From Lentimicrobiaceae bacterium (GTDB lineage: Bacteria; Bacteroidota; Bacteroidia; Bacteroidales; JALOCA01), in NCBI GenBank assembly GCA_023227965.1, contig JALOCA010000071.1, positions 1 to 5,874 on the forward strand: 5,874 nt of DNA. The letters are read 5' to 3'. The notes beneath the pieces were generated by a model. The model was not told the origin of the DNA. It did no database searches and saw only the letters and a program-made list of their open reading frames with translations. Both the position numbers and the translations under genes were made by a program. Positions 5,859-5,874 of this stretch are shown one piece after another. How positions within the stretch are numbered: the stretch's first letter is position 1; every line of letters starts with the position of its first letter.

Positions 5859-5874
5859 TGCCGTGACGGGGATC

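Overview
The window is about 5.9 kb of GC-rich bacterial DNA (roughly 60% GC by eye). It is almost fully coding and all six genes lie on the + strand. Gene content points to anaerobic phenol-type metabolism through phosphorylation and then carboxylation, as described for Thauera aromatica and relatives. The likely source is a denitrifying or otherwise anaerobic aromatic degrader, most plausibly Betaproteobacteria (Thauera/Azoarcus/Aromatoleum group). The UbiX-type protein is very close to the proteobacterial form. The genus is an inference and cannot be fixed from this sequence alone.

Layout: (1) 1-351, the 3' end of a gene carrying the phosphohistidine domain of PEP synthase (PpsA-like, phenylphosphate synthase protein 1). 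(2) 418-1500, the ATP-grasp nucleotide-binding half of PEP synthase as a separate gene (PpsB-like, protein 2). (3) 1552-3123, a UbiD-family carboxylase/decarboxylase with an intact catalytic triad and a Lys/Ala/Pro repeat tail. (4) 3176-4432, a Tm-1-like/UPF0261 ATP-binding protein of unknown role. (5) 4429-5136, a two-CBS protein with an ACT-like C-terminus (PpsC-like, protein 3), overlapping the previous gene by 4 nt. (6) 5265-5858, a UbiX flavin prenyltransferase. No promoter or terminator is evident, so the window looks like the inside of one operon that starts upstream and may continue downstream. No RNA genes, mobile elements or CRISPR arrays were seen.

Proposed cooperation: PpsA and PpsB transfer phosphate from ATP through a phosphohistidine to a phenolic hydroxyl, stimulated by the CBS protein. 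UbiX makes prenylated FMN, which matures the UbiD-like protein. That enzyme carboxylates the aryl phosphate para to the oxygen, giving a 4-hydroxybenzoate-type product. The unusual part is the UPF0261 protein placed between the carboxylase and the CBS subunit and translationally coupled to the latter. It has no assigned role in the known phenol pathway and is the best candidate here for something undescribed. Two intergenic inverted repeats (3130-3155 and 5137-5208) are the main non-coding structures.
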